From: Botryosphaeria dothidea
Lineage: Eukaryota > Ascomycota > Dothideomycetes > Botryosphaeriales > Botryosphaeriaceae
Direction of reading: 5' to 3'
NCBI GenBank assembly: GCA_011503125.2
Contig: WWBZ02000016.1
Span: 5,146,001-5,210,000 of the forward strand
DNA: 64,000 nucleotides
Shown here: positions 21,657 to 32,973 of the stretch, piece by piece
Layout of the letters: each line of letters opens with the position of its first letter
How positions within the stretch are numbered: position 1 is the stretch's first letter
Notes under the pieces: generated by a model
What the model saw: the letters and a program-made list of their open reading frames with translations, nothing else
Database searches by the model: none
What the model was told of the DNA's origin: nothing
Position numbers and translations under genes: made by a program

Positions 21657-23724
21657 ATGTCGTCGCATCAAGAACCCGACGCCGACTTGGCAGGGAAGCG
21701 GGGCCCCGAGCCTATCGAGGCCGAAGACAATACCAAGGACTCCGAGGTTCTTGTATGCAGTGTGCGTCTCTATAAGCTTTGCACATGAGGCTGACTATTC
21801 CCTAGCGCCACCTTGGATACAAGCCGGTACCCTCTCACCGCCAGGCATTCTGAGAGCCTCATCTTGACTTCTGCAGGTGCTTCACCGAACCTACAACCTC
21901 TTCCACAACTTTGCCACCACTTTCGGTATGCCTGCGTTCCTTGCATCCCGAGCCCAATTGCTGACAAGAGTAGCTGCTTTGTATTTCATTGGTGGTGTTC
22001 GTGTGACCTTCAGTACCGGAATTGCCGCCGGTGGAAACCTTGCCTACTGGTCAGTCTTCATTCCCCGTTTCCACGTGGGCACTGCACTAACTTGTTCGGC
22101 ATGCAGGACGAGTTTCATTGTCACTTGCGTCTTCACCTTCATTACAGCAGCGGTTATTGCCGAAACATGCTCGTCTCTGCCATTGGCGGGCTCCATCTAC
22201 CTATGGGCTGCAGAAGCCGGCGGCCCCCGCTTTGGCCGTCTTTTTGGCTTTGTTGTCGCATGGTGGAGTACGACCGCCTGGACAACTTTTTGCGCCAGTA
22301 TGTTTTCCTAGTCACAGTCTTTGAACCAACTGACAGTTCTTCAGGCAACACCCAAGCAGCAGTCAACTACATGCTTTCTGTGCGCCGACGTGTTCAAAAG
22401 GTCAATCGTTCTTGTTGCTCATAATGCCGCAGGAAATCGTCGTCTTCAATGTAGATTTCCCCTCAGATGCCTCAAGCGTCAAATTCCGAGCCGTCCAATG
22501 GATCTGCACCGAGATCATGCTTGCCATGGCCGCCATTGCCAACCTGCTACCCCGTGAGTGGTTACCATCGATCACGACTCGCCTTGCTGACCAGAATGGC
22601 AGCCCGTTACTTCCGCTGGGTATTCTATGCTTCCTCCTTCACTGTCGTGCTGGACTTTGTCATGAACTTGATCTGGCTACCGATCGGCACCAAAAACACG
22701 TACGGATTCCGCTCCACCCACGATGCATTCATGACGACCTACAACGGCACCGGCGCTCCTCCCGGCTGGAACTGGTGTCTTTCTTACCTCGCCACCGCCG
22801 GCATCCTAATTGGTTTTGACGCATCCGGTCACGTCGCTGAAGAAACAAAAAATGCTTCCGTGTCAGCCGCAAGAGGCATCTTCTGGAGCACTGTCGTCAG
22901 CGGTCTGGGAGGCTTCATCGTCGTCATCCTCTTCCTATTCTGTGTCGCAAGTCAACCCTTCACCGCACCTTCAACGCACCTCCTCACTGACCCCACCCAC
23001 AGCCCGACGCCGACACGCTCTTCTCCTTCGGCGGTGCCCAACCCTTCGTCCCCCTCTACGCCGTCGTCCTCGGCCGTGGCGGCCACATTGTCATGAATCT
23101 CGTCTGCATCGTCGCCCTGTGGTTTGTACGTCACTCCACCCCCTCTCACTCCCTCCTCCTCCTCCTCCTCCTCCTCCTCACTGACACCCCTCCCCACAGA
23201 ACACCGCCATCGCCATCATCGCCGCCTCCCGTCTCGTCTTCGCCGTCGCCCGCGATGGCGTCCTCCCCTACTCGTCCTGGGTCGCCCGCGTCGAAAACGG
23301 CCAGCCCAAGAACGCCGTCCTCGTCGTCTGGGGCGTCGCCGCGCTCGTCACCTGCACCATCCTCCCGTCCGGCGTCGCCTTCACCTCGCTCGTCTCCGCC
23401 GCGGGCGTGCCGAGCGCCGCCGCGTACGGCCTCATCTGCCTGGGCCGACTCGTCCTCACCCCGAAAACGTTCCCCAAGCCTGCCTGGAGTTTGGGACGGT
23501 GGAGCAAGCCGTTCCAGGTGGTAAGCGTGCTGTGGAATGGGTGGGTCGTGGCGGTGCTGTTTAGCCCCTACGTGTGGCCGGTGACGGGCGAGACGCTGAA
23601 CTATGCGCCGGTGATTATGGGGATCGTGACGATTTTTGGGCTGGTCAGTTGGTGGGTCATTCCAGCGGAGAAGTGGTTGCCGAGTCAGCGGATACAGGAG
23701 GTTTTGGAGGCGGATGAGCATTGA
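21657..23724 (+). CDS. Amino-acid / GABA permease (APC superfamily)
   Basis: Ten exons (21657-21752, 21806-21826, 21877-21925, 21971-22049, 22107-22297, 22345-22379, 22433-22553, 22603-22946, 23003-23125, 23200-23724) give 527 residues with about 12 membrane segments. The early block VTFSTGIAAGGNLAYW and the central GFDASGHVAEETKNA are signatures of the GABA/choline-type APC family of H+-coupled plasma-membrane carriers. The second exon is 21 nt (HLGYKP region). The eighth intron (22947-23002) uses a GC donor (GCAAGT) with a CAG acceptor; no GT site there keeps the frame. The ninth intron contains a CTC microsatellite. The substrate cannot be assigned beyond amino acids or related amines. Confidence 0.88.
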
Positions 23725-24091
23725 GTTTGTATAGAGCGCTGGGAGTGAAGAACTTGTCGTTGGGGATAGACGTGGGAGGGCTGCTTCTGAGATGGTGACG
23801 TGAGTGCCATGGTGCCCCTTGTTCTCGCCACCGTCGGTTGGACAGCGCTCAAACTATCTGATTAAAGAGGGGCCCGGAAGCCGACGCGTACCGCTGAACG
23901 CGGGGTCAGATTAGAATTTCCATGGGATGTCGAGGCAGTCATCTGGATAGCTCTGTCACTGACAGAGAGGAAGGTCGTGCCCACACCAAGTCATTGAAAT
24001 GCAACAAGCATTTATCAGGACGAAGACGTATATTGAGTAACATCTACGTGCTGGCTTTCAATATCTTGCCCATGTCACAAACCCGAAACGA

Positions 24092-25136
24092 TCAGAGGCT
24101 AATTTCGGTGAAGTGGCACTTCTTGATGAACCGCCATTCTGCAAAAGGCACATTAGCTTCTCGGCGGGCGCGACGGGTCTCGACAGCAACAGCTGACCGG
24201 TGGCGGCCGCGGCGATGTTCTCAGCATTCTGGAGCGGCTTCAGAGCATCATCGGGAAACTTCTTCGCAGCCCAGTCTGACAGGAAAAGCCGGGCGGCTTT
24301 GACGTAGTCGTTGCCGTAGATAGCCACATCATCCAGGGCGTGAGAGGTAAAGTCATCCTCAGTCCTGCGACAGCCGACACACCAGCATCGAGTCAAGAGC
24401 CCGGAGTGGCCATGGAGCCCACTTACCGCGCCGGCAAGCCGGCCGCCTTGGCCAGCGCGTCGAGGTGCGTCGTCTCGTGCAGGAGGGTGTGGCCGGCCGT
24501 CTCGAAGTCCGCGAAGTGCTGGCCCGTCTGGCACCATCTGCCGCGCTTGTCGCCGTTGTACTTGCGCGAGGCGAGGTTCCGCCGCGTCTGCGCGTCCGTG
24601 AAGAAGAGCGGGCAGATCTTCATCTCGCGCGCGGCGCGGTGCCGCTCTGCGGCGTCGAGTCGGTGATGGCGAGGCTGGCGGCCGGCGGTCAGCTTTGGAG
24701 TGTGCAAAGGGGCGCTGGAGGCCGGCCTTGCCTCGATTCTTCTCGTCCCCGGCGCACTCCTTGGCGCTGCGGATGCTGAACGTGTATGCGATGTTCTTCG
24801 AGTCCTTGCTCGCGGCCACCATCTTCCAGAGCTTCTTCGCTTCGTCTCCGTCCTCCTCGCGGAGGTAGTGGGTGAAGCTGTTAGGAGATTGTTGTCAGTT
24901 TAGATAGCACGAGAGTGGGCGGCTTACGCGGTGCTTGAGGTGGAGATATCTTCTGCAGTCTCGGCCAATTTTGCGGCATCTTCAAGAGCTTTCTCGAGCT
25001 TGTCCTTCTTGGGCTTGTCGCAGTCGGCGAAGTGGACTTGGAAGCGACGGAAAGGATTGCTAGGAATGGCATTCACGGTGGTCGTCATGAAAAGCAAAGC
25101 CCATAGGAGGCCAGTGATGCTAAAGGGAGAAATCAT
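24092..25136 (-). CDS. Secreted aspzincin-like (M35-type) metalloprotease
   Basis: Exons 25136-24928, 24877-24732, 24646-24427, 24364-24198 and 24138-24092 give 262 residues in phase. A signal peptide (SITGLLWALLFMTTTVNA) is followed by helical sequence and the zinc motif HETTH in LLHETTHLDALAK. A later DVAIYGNDY segment resembles the GTxDxxYG element that supplies the third zinc ligand in aspzincins. Cysteines are few (HFADCDK, KECAGDE, KICPLFF, RWCQTG, KKCHF). The second intron (24647-24731) is the least sure: the only single-intron solution I found uses a GC donor (GCAAGG) and a CAG acceptor, and it restores both frame and total length. Function as a secreted peptidase is inferred from the motif; substrate unknown. 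Confidence 0.68.
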
Positions 25137-25466
25137 CTTGGGATGTTTGGAATGGATGAGGACTGTTGATTGATTGATCTCTCACTATAAATTCACTTCT
25201 CTTCTTACAATTGAGCGTGGCGACTGAACATATCGAGGTAAGCTGAAGAGAGAGCTTCGGCTGGTCACCAGCAGCTGTTAGAAAGCAAGACAACGTCCAT
25301 GCTCGGAATACAACCAGAGACAAAACTTAAACTGAATAGGTCAAATGCTGCGCGGTATGGCCATGTAATACATAGCACTGCAGCCCAGGGCGGGGACACA
25401 GTAGGTAGTACCAGGCTCTGGAGCGCAGTGACGTCATTTTTGCATCCGGAAGCGCAGGCGCTTCTC

Positions 25467-25472
25467 TATAAA
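25467..25472 (+). promoter_or_regulatory. TATA-like element
   Basis: TATAAA lies 125 bp before the ATG at 25597. Confidence 0.4.
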
Positions 25473-25596
25473 GGTGCACTGTAGGATCATAATCAGCCGT
25501 GCGGAAGACTCTGCGTTACTCGCAGACAGAATCCGACTTTCAATCCCACAACCCTTGCTTCGATCTCTCCTTCTCTCACCCTCCACCGCACCAACC

Positions 25597-26301
25597 ATGG
25601 TCCTCGTCAAACGCATCTGCTCGCCCTCGCGCCGCAAGGCCACCATCGCCGTCTCAGCAACACTCTCCTCTCCCACCCTCTCCACCCACACCTCCCCGGA
25701 CGGCCAAGAACCGGAGCCGTTCCAGCTCCGCATCTCGCTGCACATCGCCGCGTCGACGCGCCCGGCCCAGGCCATCACCATCCGCACCGACGGCACCGTC
25801 TTCGCGCCCTCGCACCCGGCCGGTGCCCTCGACACGCTCACCCGCGGCACCGCCTCGCTCGCCTCCACCTCCGATCCCGCGCGCCGCATCAGCCTGGGCC
25901 GCTTCCTCGCGCACCGCGTGCGGCAGCCGGACGAGCCGCCCGACCTCAAGCAGCGGCCGGCGACGCACCTGCTGACGATCCCGGCGGCCGGCGCGGTCGA
26001 CGTCGTGCACGCGCTGCCGCTCGACCGCGTCTTCCGGCACGAGGACCAGCTGACGGCCGAGGACGTCGTGGGTGAGACGTGGCGGCTGAGGCTGAACGAC
26101 GGGTTCGTGGGGACGACGTGGTGGTGGTGGGGCGCGCTCGAGGGCGAGCTGAGCGAGAAGCGCCTTTCGCCGCGGCACGAGGGCATGCGGTCCGAGATCA
26201 CGCCCAAGCGGGACGTCGGCGACGAATGGGTCCTGGGGAGCGATCCGGCGGAGCTGGTGTTCGAGGACCGGACTGCGGATTCGAGCTTTCGGTTCGTTTA
26301 G
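25597..26301 (+). CDS. Uncharacterised 234-residue protein
   Basis: A single-exon frame of 234 codons starting in a good context (CCAACCATGG). I do not recognise the family. The sequence is globular-looking, with no signal peptide or membrane segment: an N-terminal ICSPSRRKATIAVS part, alternating beta-like stretches (FQLRISLHIAAS, AITIRTDGTVF), a conserved-looking GETWRLRLNDGFVGTTWWWW block and a C-terminal FEDRTADSSFRFV. Bias strongly favours GC at third positions, as in other real genes here. Its TAG stop overlaps by 2 bases, tail to tail, the stop of the truncated GMC gene. Confidence 0.65.
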   Translation: MVLVKRICSPSRRKATIAVSATLSSPTLSTHTSPDGQEPEPFQLRISLHIAASTRPAQAITIRTDGTVFAPSHPAGALDTLTRGTASLASTSDPARRISLGRFLAHRVRQPDEPPDLKQRPATHLLTIPAAGAVDVVHALPLDRVFRHEDQLTAEDVVGETWRLRLNDGFVGTTWWWWGALEGELSEKRLSPRHEGMRSEITPKRDVGDEWVLGSDPAELVFEDRTADSSFRFV

Positions 26302-27657
26302 CAGGCAGCAATCGCTTGGAAGAGGTCGGAGACGGTGACGTAGGCGACGGTGGAGCTGGTGCCGTTGATGGTGCCGTTGGCGGAGGCGGTGAATTGCATG
26401 ACGTTGCGGATTTGGTCGTTGCTGGGAAGTTGTGTAAGGGTTGAGCGGCGGTTGAGGGAAATGCCATTGTTTACAGGGTTTCCCCCGACACCGGGGAGGT
26501 CTACTACGGTTTCGATGCCGTATTTGGATAGAATACTGTTTCAAGATAAGTTTTCGGGGCCGGATATTTGGGACGCGAAGGGATAATGAGACTGACCTTG
26601 GATTGCCTACTCCAGAATACTCGAGGAATGAAGGCGTCCTGTATGATCCACAAGCTACAGCCACCTCCTTGATGGCGTTTATAGTCAATGTCTCACCAGA
26701 GTCTGTCAGAACCTGTGCTGCATTGGCAACAGCATTACCATCCCTTTCCGTGCCCCATAGGATTCTCAGCGCAGTAGTGCCGGACATCATGTGAAGATAT
26801 GGCCTGTCCTGATAAGGGTAGTAATAGGATCGACCGGCATCTGCGCGGACATCGGGGAATGTATCGTTGCCGGTGGTTCTCTCCCATGGGTACGTTTGAT
26901 CTCAGTGAGAATCCTGCTCTGGCAATCTCACGTGTGGCACTCACTCCTAAACCTCTTGTGGATCCTCCTGCAGGATCCGGGTTCCAAGCAGTACCGAGCT
27001 TCGGATAGCTCCGGTTCAGCGCAGGGAGCTACTCACTGACCAGCTCCCGCCGTGGCCAGCCCGTATTCATGGGTCCGTCAAAGCCATGGAAGGCGGGGTT
27101 ATACGACACACCTGCCTCCAAAGCTCTGCCAGTAGGAACCAGGAGATGTTGGCTTTTCTCGTAGTAGGGAAAGAGATTTTTCCAGTTCCAGCCTTCGTTT
27201 CCTACCTCTTCCCAGGCGTCAATCTGAAGATTCTCGGCACGGCTGTATACCATGCCTGGGCGCACTAATTAGTTGTGGGGAACATGAGACTCTCTTTTCA
27301 ACGGCAGTCTTTACCATTCCTCAGGCTAGATCCTCCGATTCCTTTTACTCCGGGTAAAGGCTCAATTCTGTCATAAGCGTAGGTTTGTGGAGCACTCTGA
27401 TGATTCCAGTCGGACGGCCCCCGCAGCGAGTTTCCGCCCCGCTCCGGAAAGGATGAATTCGGATCGTTTAGCGCTGAGTAGCCGGCTTCAATTACCAGGA
27501 CCTGCACTTCTGCAGACTCGGACAATCGATTGGCTACGACAAGCCCTGACGTACCGCCACCAACAACGATGAAGTCATAGGCATTTTCCGACAAAAGTGC
27601 GTAAACCCCAAACACGCCATAGGCGAAAAAGCTGAGAAAGGCAAAGCAGCTGCGCAT
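26298..27657 (-). pseudogene. GMC oxidoreductase fragment, truncated and with in-frame stop
   Basis: Exon 1 (27657-27315) carries a signal peptide (CFAFLSFFAYGVFGVYAL) and the FAD turn IVVGGGTSGLVVANRL, then GIGGSSLRNG split by a 59-nt intron. Exon 2 (from 27255) has a TAG at 27031-27029 inside family-like sequence (WPRRELVSE, stop, LPALNRSYPKLG). Later exons, with introns near 26901-26952 and one after GVGNPR, carry EVAVACGSYRTPSFLEYSGVG, the second GMC signature. The frame ends with TAA at 26298, soon after VTVSDLFQ. About 250 C-terminal residues, including the catalytic His region, are missing. Both the stop and the truncation argue against an active enzyme. Confidence 0.75.
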
Positions 27658-28615
27658 CTTTGGACATGTACTCTAAAAGAACGGAAGAGATGTACTCGGG
27701 CAGTGCTGGGGTACTTCTGTACTTAAAGTTTGTTGACCGAGCTTACCGTCTGCCTACTTGAAATGGCTAGCGCCATCGGCTACCGGTCACTCTCCACATC
27801 GCCGTTTGCTGAAGCGCAATCAAGCTTAAAATCCGCACACTTAAACCTTAACCTTAAGAGTTGATGCAGAAAATCAACGTCGAGATTGCCATGTTGGGCA
27901 TGTTGGATGATCGTAGTAAAGGATGCCGAGCGTTCGTAATGAAATGGTCCCTGAATTGGCTTCAAATTTGAGATCAGACCACTCTCGACAGTGCTGTATA
28001 TTAAGCAAACCATTGCAACTTGATGGTTCTGGTGAGCATGAACTGAAAGGGCCGTGATTATACGGCAACGGACGACTCCTCCGGCAGGTGTAAGTCTGAC
28101 GCTGAAGCGACTTTCCGAGCGAGTACAAGACCGAGTTTGACGACAAATGATTGTGCAATTAGCAGCTCCATAACTGTGGCCGGTCTGCCGGTTTTTAGAT
28201 TAAGCAACCCACGTCAAAGCCTGCTGTGCATGCATTTAGCCTTCTCATCTCATGGTAAGCTGTTCCAACCTTTTGGGTATTCAGCTCATCACGTCTTCCA
28301 CAACGGCGAAGTCAGATGACCGGGTACTTACACATTCTCCTTATCGTTAAGGCCATTATCTTGATTTCCTTGCAGTGTTCGCGAAGGATGACGGGTGTTA
28401 CATCGCAAAAGGATGGACCCTTCCGGCGTTAAGCGGCGGAGCGTCGTAGTAACTCCGCCCGGGGCTCCGCAGTTAAGGTCCGCGCGAACGCCATGCAACA
28501 CCTACAAAGGGCGCTCCGCAAGCATAGAATCTGGCAGAAAGCATTGCTCCTGAGCCGCAGTAAGCAGAAAGCACTCCTCTCGAGCTGCAGCACCCCATTG
28601 TTTCGAATCTGCATC
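27658..28615. other. Divergent intergenic region, no gene seen
   Basis: About 960 bp between the GMC fragment and the aldo/keto reductase gene. It holds the reductase promoter; no recognisable gene or strong repeat. Confidence 0.5.
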
Positions 28616-29709
28616 ATGCCTCAGATCAACGGTGACGAAGTGGGCAACATCGGCTTCGGCCTGATGGGTAGTGCTCCGGAACAAAACATCTTTTGACACT
28701 GCGGCTGACATTCCTAGGTCTGACGTCGAGACGCATCCCCGAAGACCAGGCCTTTGCGGCGATGAGAACGGCGCTGGCAAACGGCTGCAACGCGTGGAAC
28801 GGCGGCGAGTTCTACGGGCCGCCCGAGCGGAACAGCCTGACGCTGCTCAACAAGTACTTCGAAAAGTACCCGGAGGACATGGAGAAGGTGTCGCTGAACA
28901 TCAAGGGCTGCATCGTGCCGGTCCTCACGCCGGATGGCAGCCGCGAGGGCGTGCGGCGCAGCGTCGAGACCTGCGTCGCGATGCTGGGCGCGAAGAAGAA
29001 GCTCGACGTCTTCGAGCCGGCGCGCAAGGACCCGAAGGTCCCGTTCGAGGAGACGCTCGGCGCGCTCGTCGAGTTGGTGGAGGAGGGCAAGATGGGCGGC
29101 GTTGGGTTGAGCGAGGTCAGCGCGAAGTCGATCCGGGAGGCTGCGCGCACGACGAAGGTCGCGTCGGTCGAGATTGAGTTGTCGCTCTGGCAGACGGAGC
29201 CGCTGACCAATGGCATCCTGGCCGCGTGCAAGGAGCTGGACATTCCTGTCCTCGCGTGCGTTCGTCCTTGACGCAAGCAGCCACTCGCGTCGAAGCTGAC
29301 CCGTTCGTGCTGCAGGTACTCCCCAGTCGGCTCAGGCATGCTGACCGGCCGGTACAAGTCTTGGGACGATCTGCCCGAGGATGACTACCGCCGGAATTTC
29401 CCGCGCTTCCAACCGGACAATTTTGAGAAGAACGTCGACCTCGTGCGGACGCTCGAGAAGTTGGCCGCCAAGAAGAAATGCACCCCCGCCCAGCTCGCCA
29501 TCAACTGGGTCTTGACTCTGTCGAAACGCCCCGACATGCCCGTCATCATTCCCATCCCCGGCGCCACGACCGCTGCGCGTGTCGAGGAAAATTCCCAGGT
29601 GATCGAGCTCAGTGAAGATGAGATGAAAGAGATTGACGGCGTCTTGGCGAGCTTCGATGTCGTGGGAGACAGGTACCCTCCGCACGGGATGCAACTGGTG
29701 AATATGTAG
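28616..29709 (+). CDS. Aldo/keto reductase, pyridoxal-reductase-like
   Basis: Three exons (28616-28667, 28718-29255, 29316-29709) join in phase to 327 residues. The fold is a TIM-barrel aldo/keto reductase with NADPH as cofactor. NGGEFYGPPERN carries the catalytic tyrosine in the EFYG form seen in yeast pyridoxal reductase (AKR8). LNIKGC carries the lysine, VGLSEVSAKSI the strand-6 region and IPIPGATTAARVEEN the NADPH phosphate-binding loop. There is no signal peptide, so it is cytosolic. Reduction of pyridoxal to pyridoxine is the best family guess, but other aldehydes are possible. Confidence 0.85.
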
Positions 29710-30123
29710 AGGGCGGAATGCTTATTTTGGGAGTCGGTCTAGAATATGCAGGGGCCAAAAGCCACGTGCATCCTTCGTGGTGGAGCACCTGTCATTTGCG
29801 CCCCCAGCCGGCGCCATCTGTAGAAATCCTTCCGCCTCTATAAGTTTTGGGCCCTGTCTCTATTTGATTGGTGAATATTGAGATACACGGCATGCGCTCG
29901 AGATGAATCCTGTGTCACAAGTCCGTTCAGCCGTGTGCATGCACTTCGCCAACTTGTCTGTCAGCCTAGAATTCGATAGTCTGTACTACTCAGCAGCCAC
30001 AAAAGTGCCTTGCTGCGAACTTCATGAAGTGCCGTCTGCCCGTCCAGGGGAAAAGACTGTCTTCTCCACCGTGGTCGATCCGTAGCACGACGTTTGCTGT
30101 CTCCCCTTCAGCCTTTTGCAAGC

Positions 30124-32663
30124 ATGCCGGTATTAGTAATTCTCCTTCAGCTCCTGCTGAGCATCCCCGCTCGAGCTGCCGTTTCTCAAAGTAAGACTTC
30201 GCTACCAAAGCCCCTCTGGGGACCTTTGCGCTGATTTGTGTAGCTGGATACTTTGTCAACTTGACCAGTGCGAATCCGCCGTTGCCGACCGTGATAGCAG
30301 ACCCAGAATGTGCTGCCAACTGCACCTACATATCACGGAGTGCAGAGGTTTTCGGCTGGACCGAATTTTGGCAGGGCAATGCAACAACGACGGTATCGCA
30401 TGCTGTTGAATTCATCATCATTAATAATCGAACCAACACGACCTCCACTTCCACATCCTTTTTCGTCCTTCCATCCGGCGTGACCGCATTGCCCACAAAT
30501 ACGGCGGGTACTCGGACCCAGACCATCACTGTATCGAAACCGACCGGTGCGCCGGGATCAAACTGGACTACCTTCACCACCATCCTCACTTATCCAAGTG
30601 TATACATCCAGTATACCTCTGGCTATAGTTGGTGGGGCAAGGTATCGACGACCGACTCTGGTGGCGCTTCTGTTTGCTCGTGGGCGCCCTGGTACTACTC
30701 GGGCACAACAACCTTCGTGTGTGACAGAGAGACCAGCACTGGTCTCTTCACTGAATATGCGACCGCCGGCACAGGTGCATTCGCATCTTTCCCTACCCTT
30801 GAGCCGTTTGGACCGACACAGGGCATCAACGCGAAAGACCCTGGCGGTTGGGGCTACCACTACGGGCTGCACGGCTACACCGATGGCATCCCAGCTCCGT
30901 ACAACCAAGACTCCATCCCACGCTCTTGCACCTCGAGGTTGGGGCTCCCCTGGGCGCCGGAAGATTGTACGCAAGTGACAACCCAGTCCGTCGCACCCGT
31001 GATGGCCCAACAGACGACCATGTACCTCACCCTCACCTCGACGCTACACGACGACAGCGCGCCATCCACCAGCGCCAGCCCGAAGCCAGCCGAGCCAACC
31101 GCGTCCGTGAAGGGTCGACCGCAAGACCCGACGACGAAACCCTCCGCCGCCGCCGCGCCGCAACAGAAACCCAAAGACAGCACCGGCTCCCCATCCGCCA
31201 ACGCCCCCAAAGTCCCAGAAACCCAAGCACCCCCCTCAGCGCCCTCCAGGTCGACCAACCTCATCGGCGCCGCTGTCTCCATCATCGCCTCCCAGCTCGA
31301 CACCACCGCCCCCGCAGCAGCCCCATCGCAACCACAACCCCAGCAACCAGACACCCCTCCCTCATCCGCCGCACCGGCACCCAGCCCCTCCACCCTCACC
31401 GTCGGCGGCCTCCCCATCCTCGTCCCACCCGCACCCTCCTCCTCCGCTAATCAACCCGCACCAGCACCCCTGGCCGTCGGCTCCCAGCCCCTCACGCCCG
31501 GCACCAACGTCATCCCGCCCTCGGACAACGCAGCCCCACCGGCCACCGTCGTCGTCCAGACGGGCAGCGCCGGCGAGACGCAGGTCGTCGTGGGCGGGAG
31601 CACTGCCGCCGTCAGTGCGCCTGCGCCTGCGCCTCCTCCTACTGCTCCTATCGTGACGCTGGGAGGCGGCGTTGTGGTGTCGCAGGCAAGCGACGGCGGT
31701 ATCGAGGTGGGCGTGCAGACGGATGCGGCGGGGCGGACGGAGCTGGTCGTCGGCGGCAGCAGCACCGTGGCGGGCGTGTTTGCGTCGGCGCCGGCGGCCG
31801 GCGGCGGGCAGGGGTCCGCGGTCGTGGTTGGCGGGCAGACGGTGTCGGTGGGGCAGGGCGGTGCGGTCGTGGTGGTGGGTGGGCAGACGGTGGTGCCTGG
31901 TGGTGCGGCGACGTTGAGCGGGGGGGAGGTGGTGGCCGTGACGACGGCGGCGGGTGGTGCGACGGAGGTTGTTGTTGGGGGCGCGACGGCGACGCTTAGA
32001 GGAGGAGGTGGTGGTGGTGGTGCGCCTGTTGCTACTGTTGGCGGGATTGTGGTTTCGGAAGGCGGTGGTGAGGATGGAGGTGCGGTGGTTGTCGGAGGGA
32101 AGACGGTCCAGCCAGGTGGAAGCGTGACGTTGAGTGGAGGCAAGGTCGTGGAAATACAGACTGTCGCCGGAGGTGCTACACAAGTTGTTGTTGATGGCAG
32201 CACGACCACTCTACCGAGTCTAAGCGCGGTCACTACTGTGGCTGGTCAAGTGATTGGTGTTGACGGGAACGGGGAAGTTGTTGTTGGTGGACAGACATTG
32301 ACGGCGGGGCAAGCAGTGACCCTGTCGAACGGCGATGTGGCAGTGGTTCAGACAGGAACGAATGGTGTGACCGAGGTGGTAGTTGACGGGTCTACCGCTG
32401 CGTTGACGTCGACGGGGAGCGGTCTTGGTGGGTTGATTTGGAGCGGACTCGGAGCTGCAGAGACTTCAACAACAACAAGGGGACAGTCAAGTGATAGAGC
32501 AGCCACGAGTACGACGTCAGCGGAGGACGGAGGAAAGACGGGCGCAAGTGGTGATGCCGTGGCATCGCCAAGCTCAGGTGCTGCTGGAGGAGAGCTGGCT
32601 CGCAAGGACAGGACGGTTTGGCTGGTGGTGATCAGCACAGTCATGTTGCTAGCGGAGATGTGA
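30124..32663 (+). CDS. Secreted GPI-type cell-wall protein with beta-rich internal repeats
   Basis: Two exons (30124-30190, 30244-32663) encode 828 residues. A signal peptide (MPVLVILLQLLLSIPARA) and a C-terminal hydrophobic tail (TVWLVVISTVMLLAEM) preceded by small residues suggest a GPI anchor. The N-terminal 230 residues look globular (ADPECAANCTYISRSAEVF onward, several Cys). A Pro/Ser/Ala-rich stretch follows, then repeats built on VVVGGQT.., xxPGGxxTLSGGxVV.. and GGATEVVVGGSTATL, at least four units in the second half. Such proteins sit in the wall of filamentous ascomycetes; a structural or adhesive role is inferred. GC-rich repeats create long false frames on the other strand. Confidence 0.8.
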
Positions 32664-32973
32664 TAATGCTTTCAAAAACGCTGCATGACATGCCCAAAAA
32701 AAAAAAAAAATCCGAACCTCACCTCGACTCAGCTCGATTCGCGTGACTTGTGGCTGCGAGCGGCGGGCTGCGGCGGAGGCTGCTGCTCCTGCCTGTTCAG
32801 CCCGCCGCCGCTCTTGCCCGTTTGACTCTTCGCTGCCTGCTGCCCACCTTCAGCCCCGCCTCACTCATCCAACATAACCTACAGCGATACCTTACAACCA
32901 CCACAACACAACCCTACCAGAGAGCACGGCTGGGCAGCCAAAATGTCTGTCCTCACCGCCCGCACCGCCCACC

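Noticed and set aside
31362..32233. Minus-strand frames of 260-273 codons
   Set aside because: Shadows of the GC-rich repeats of the wall protein.
32696..32710. Poly-A tract as sign of a retroposed gene
   Set aside because: The upstream gene has an intron and no target-site duplication is visible.
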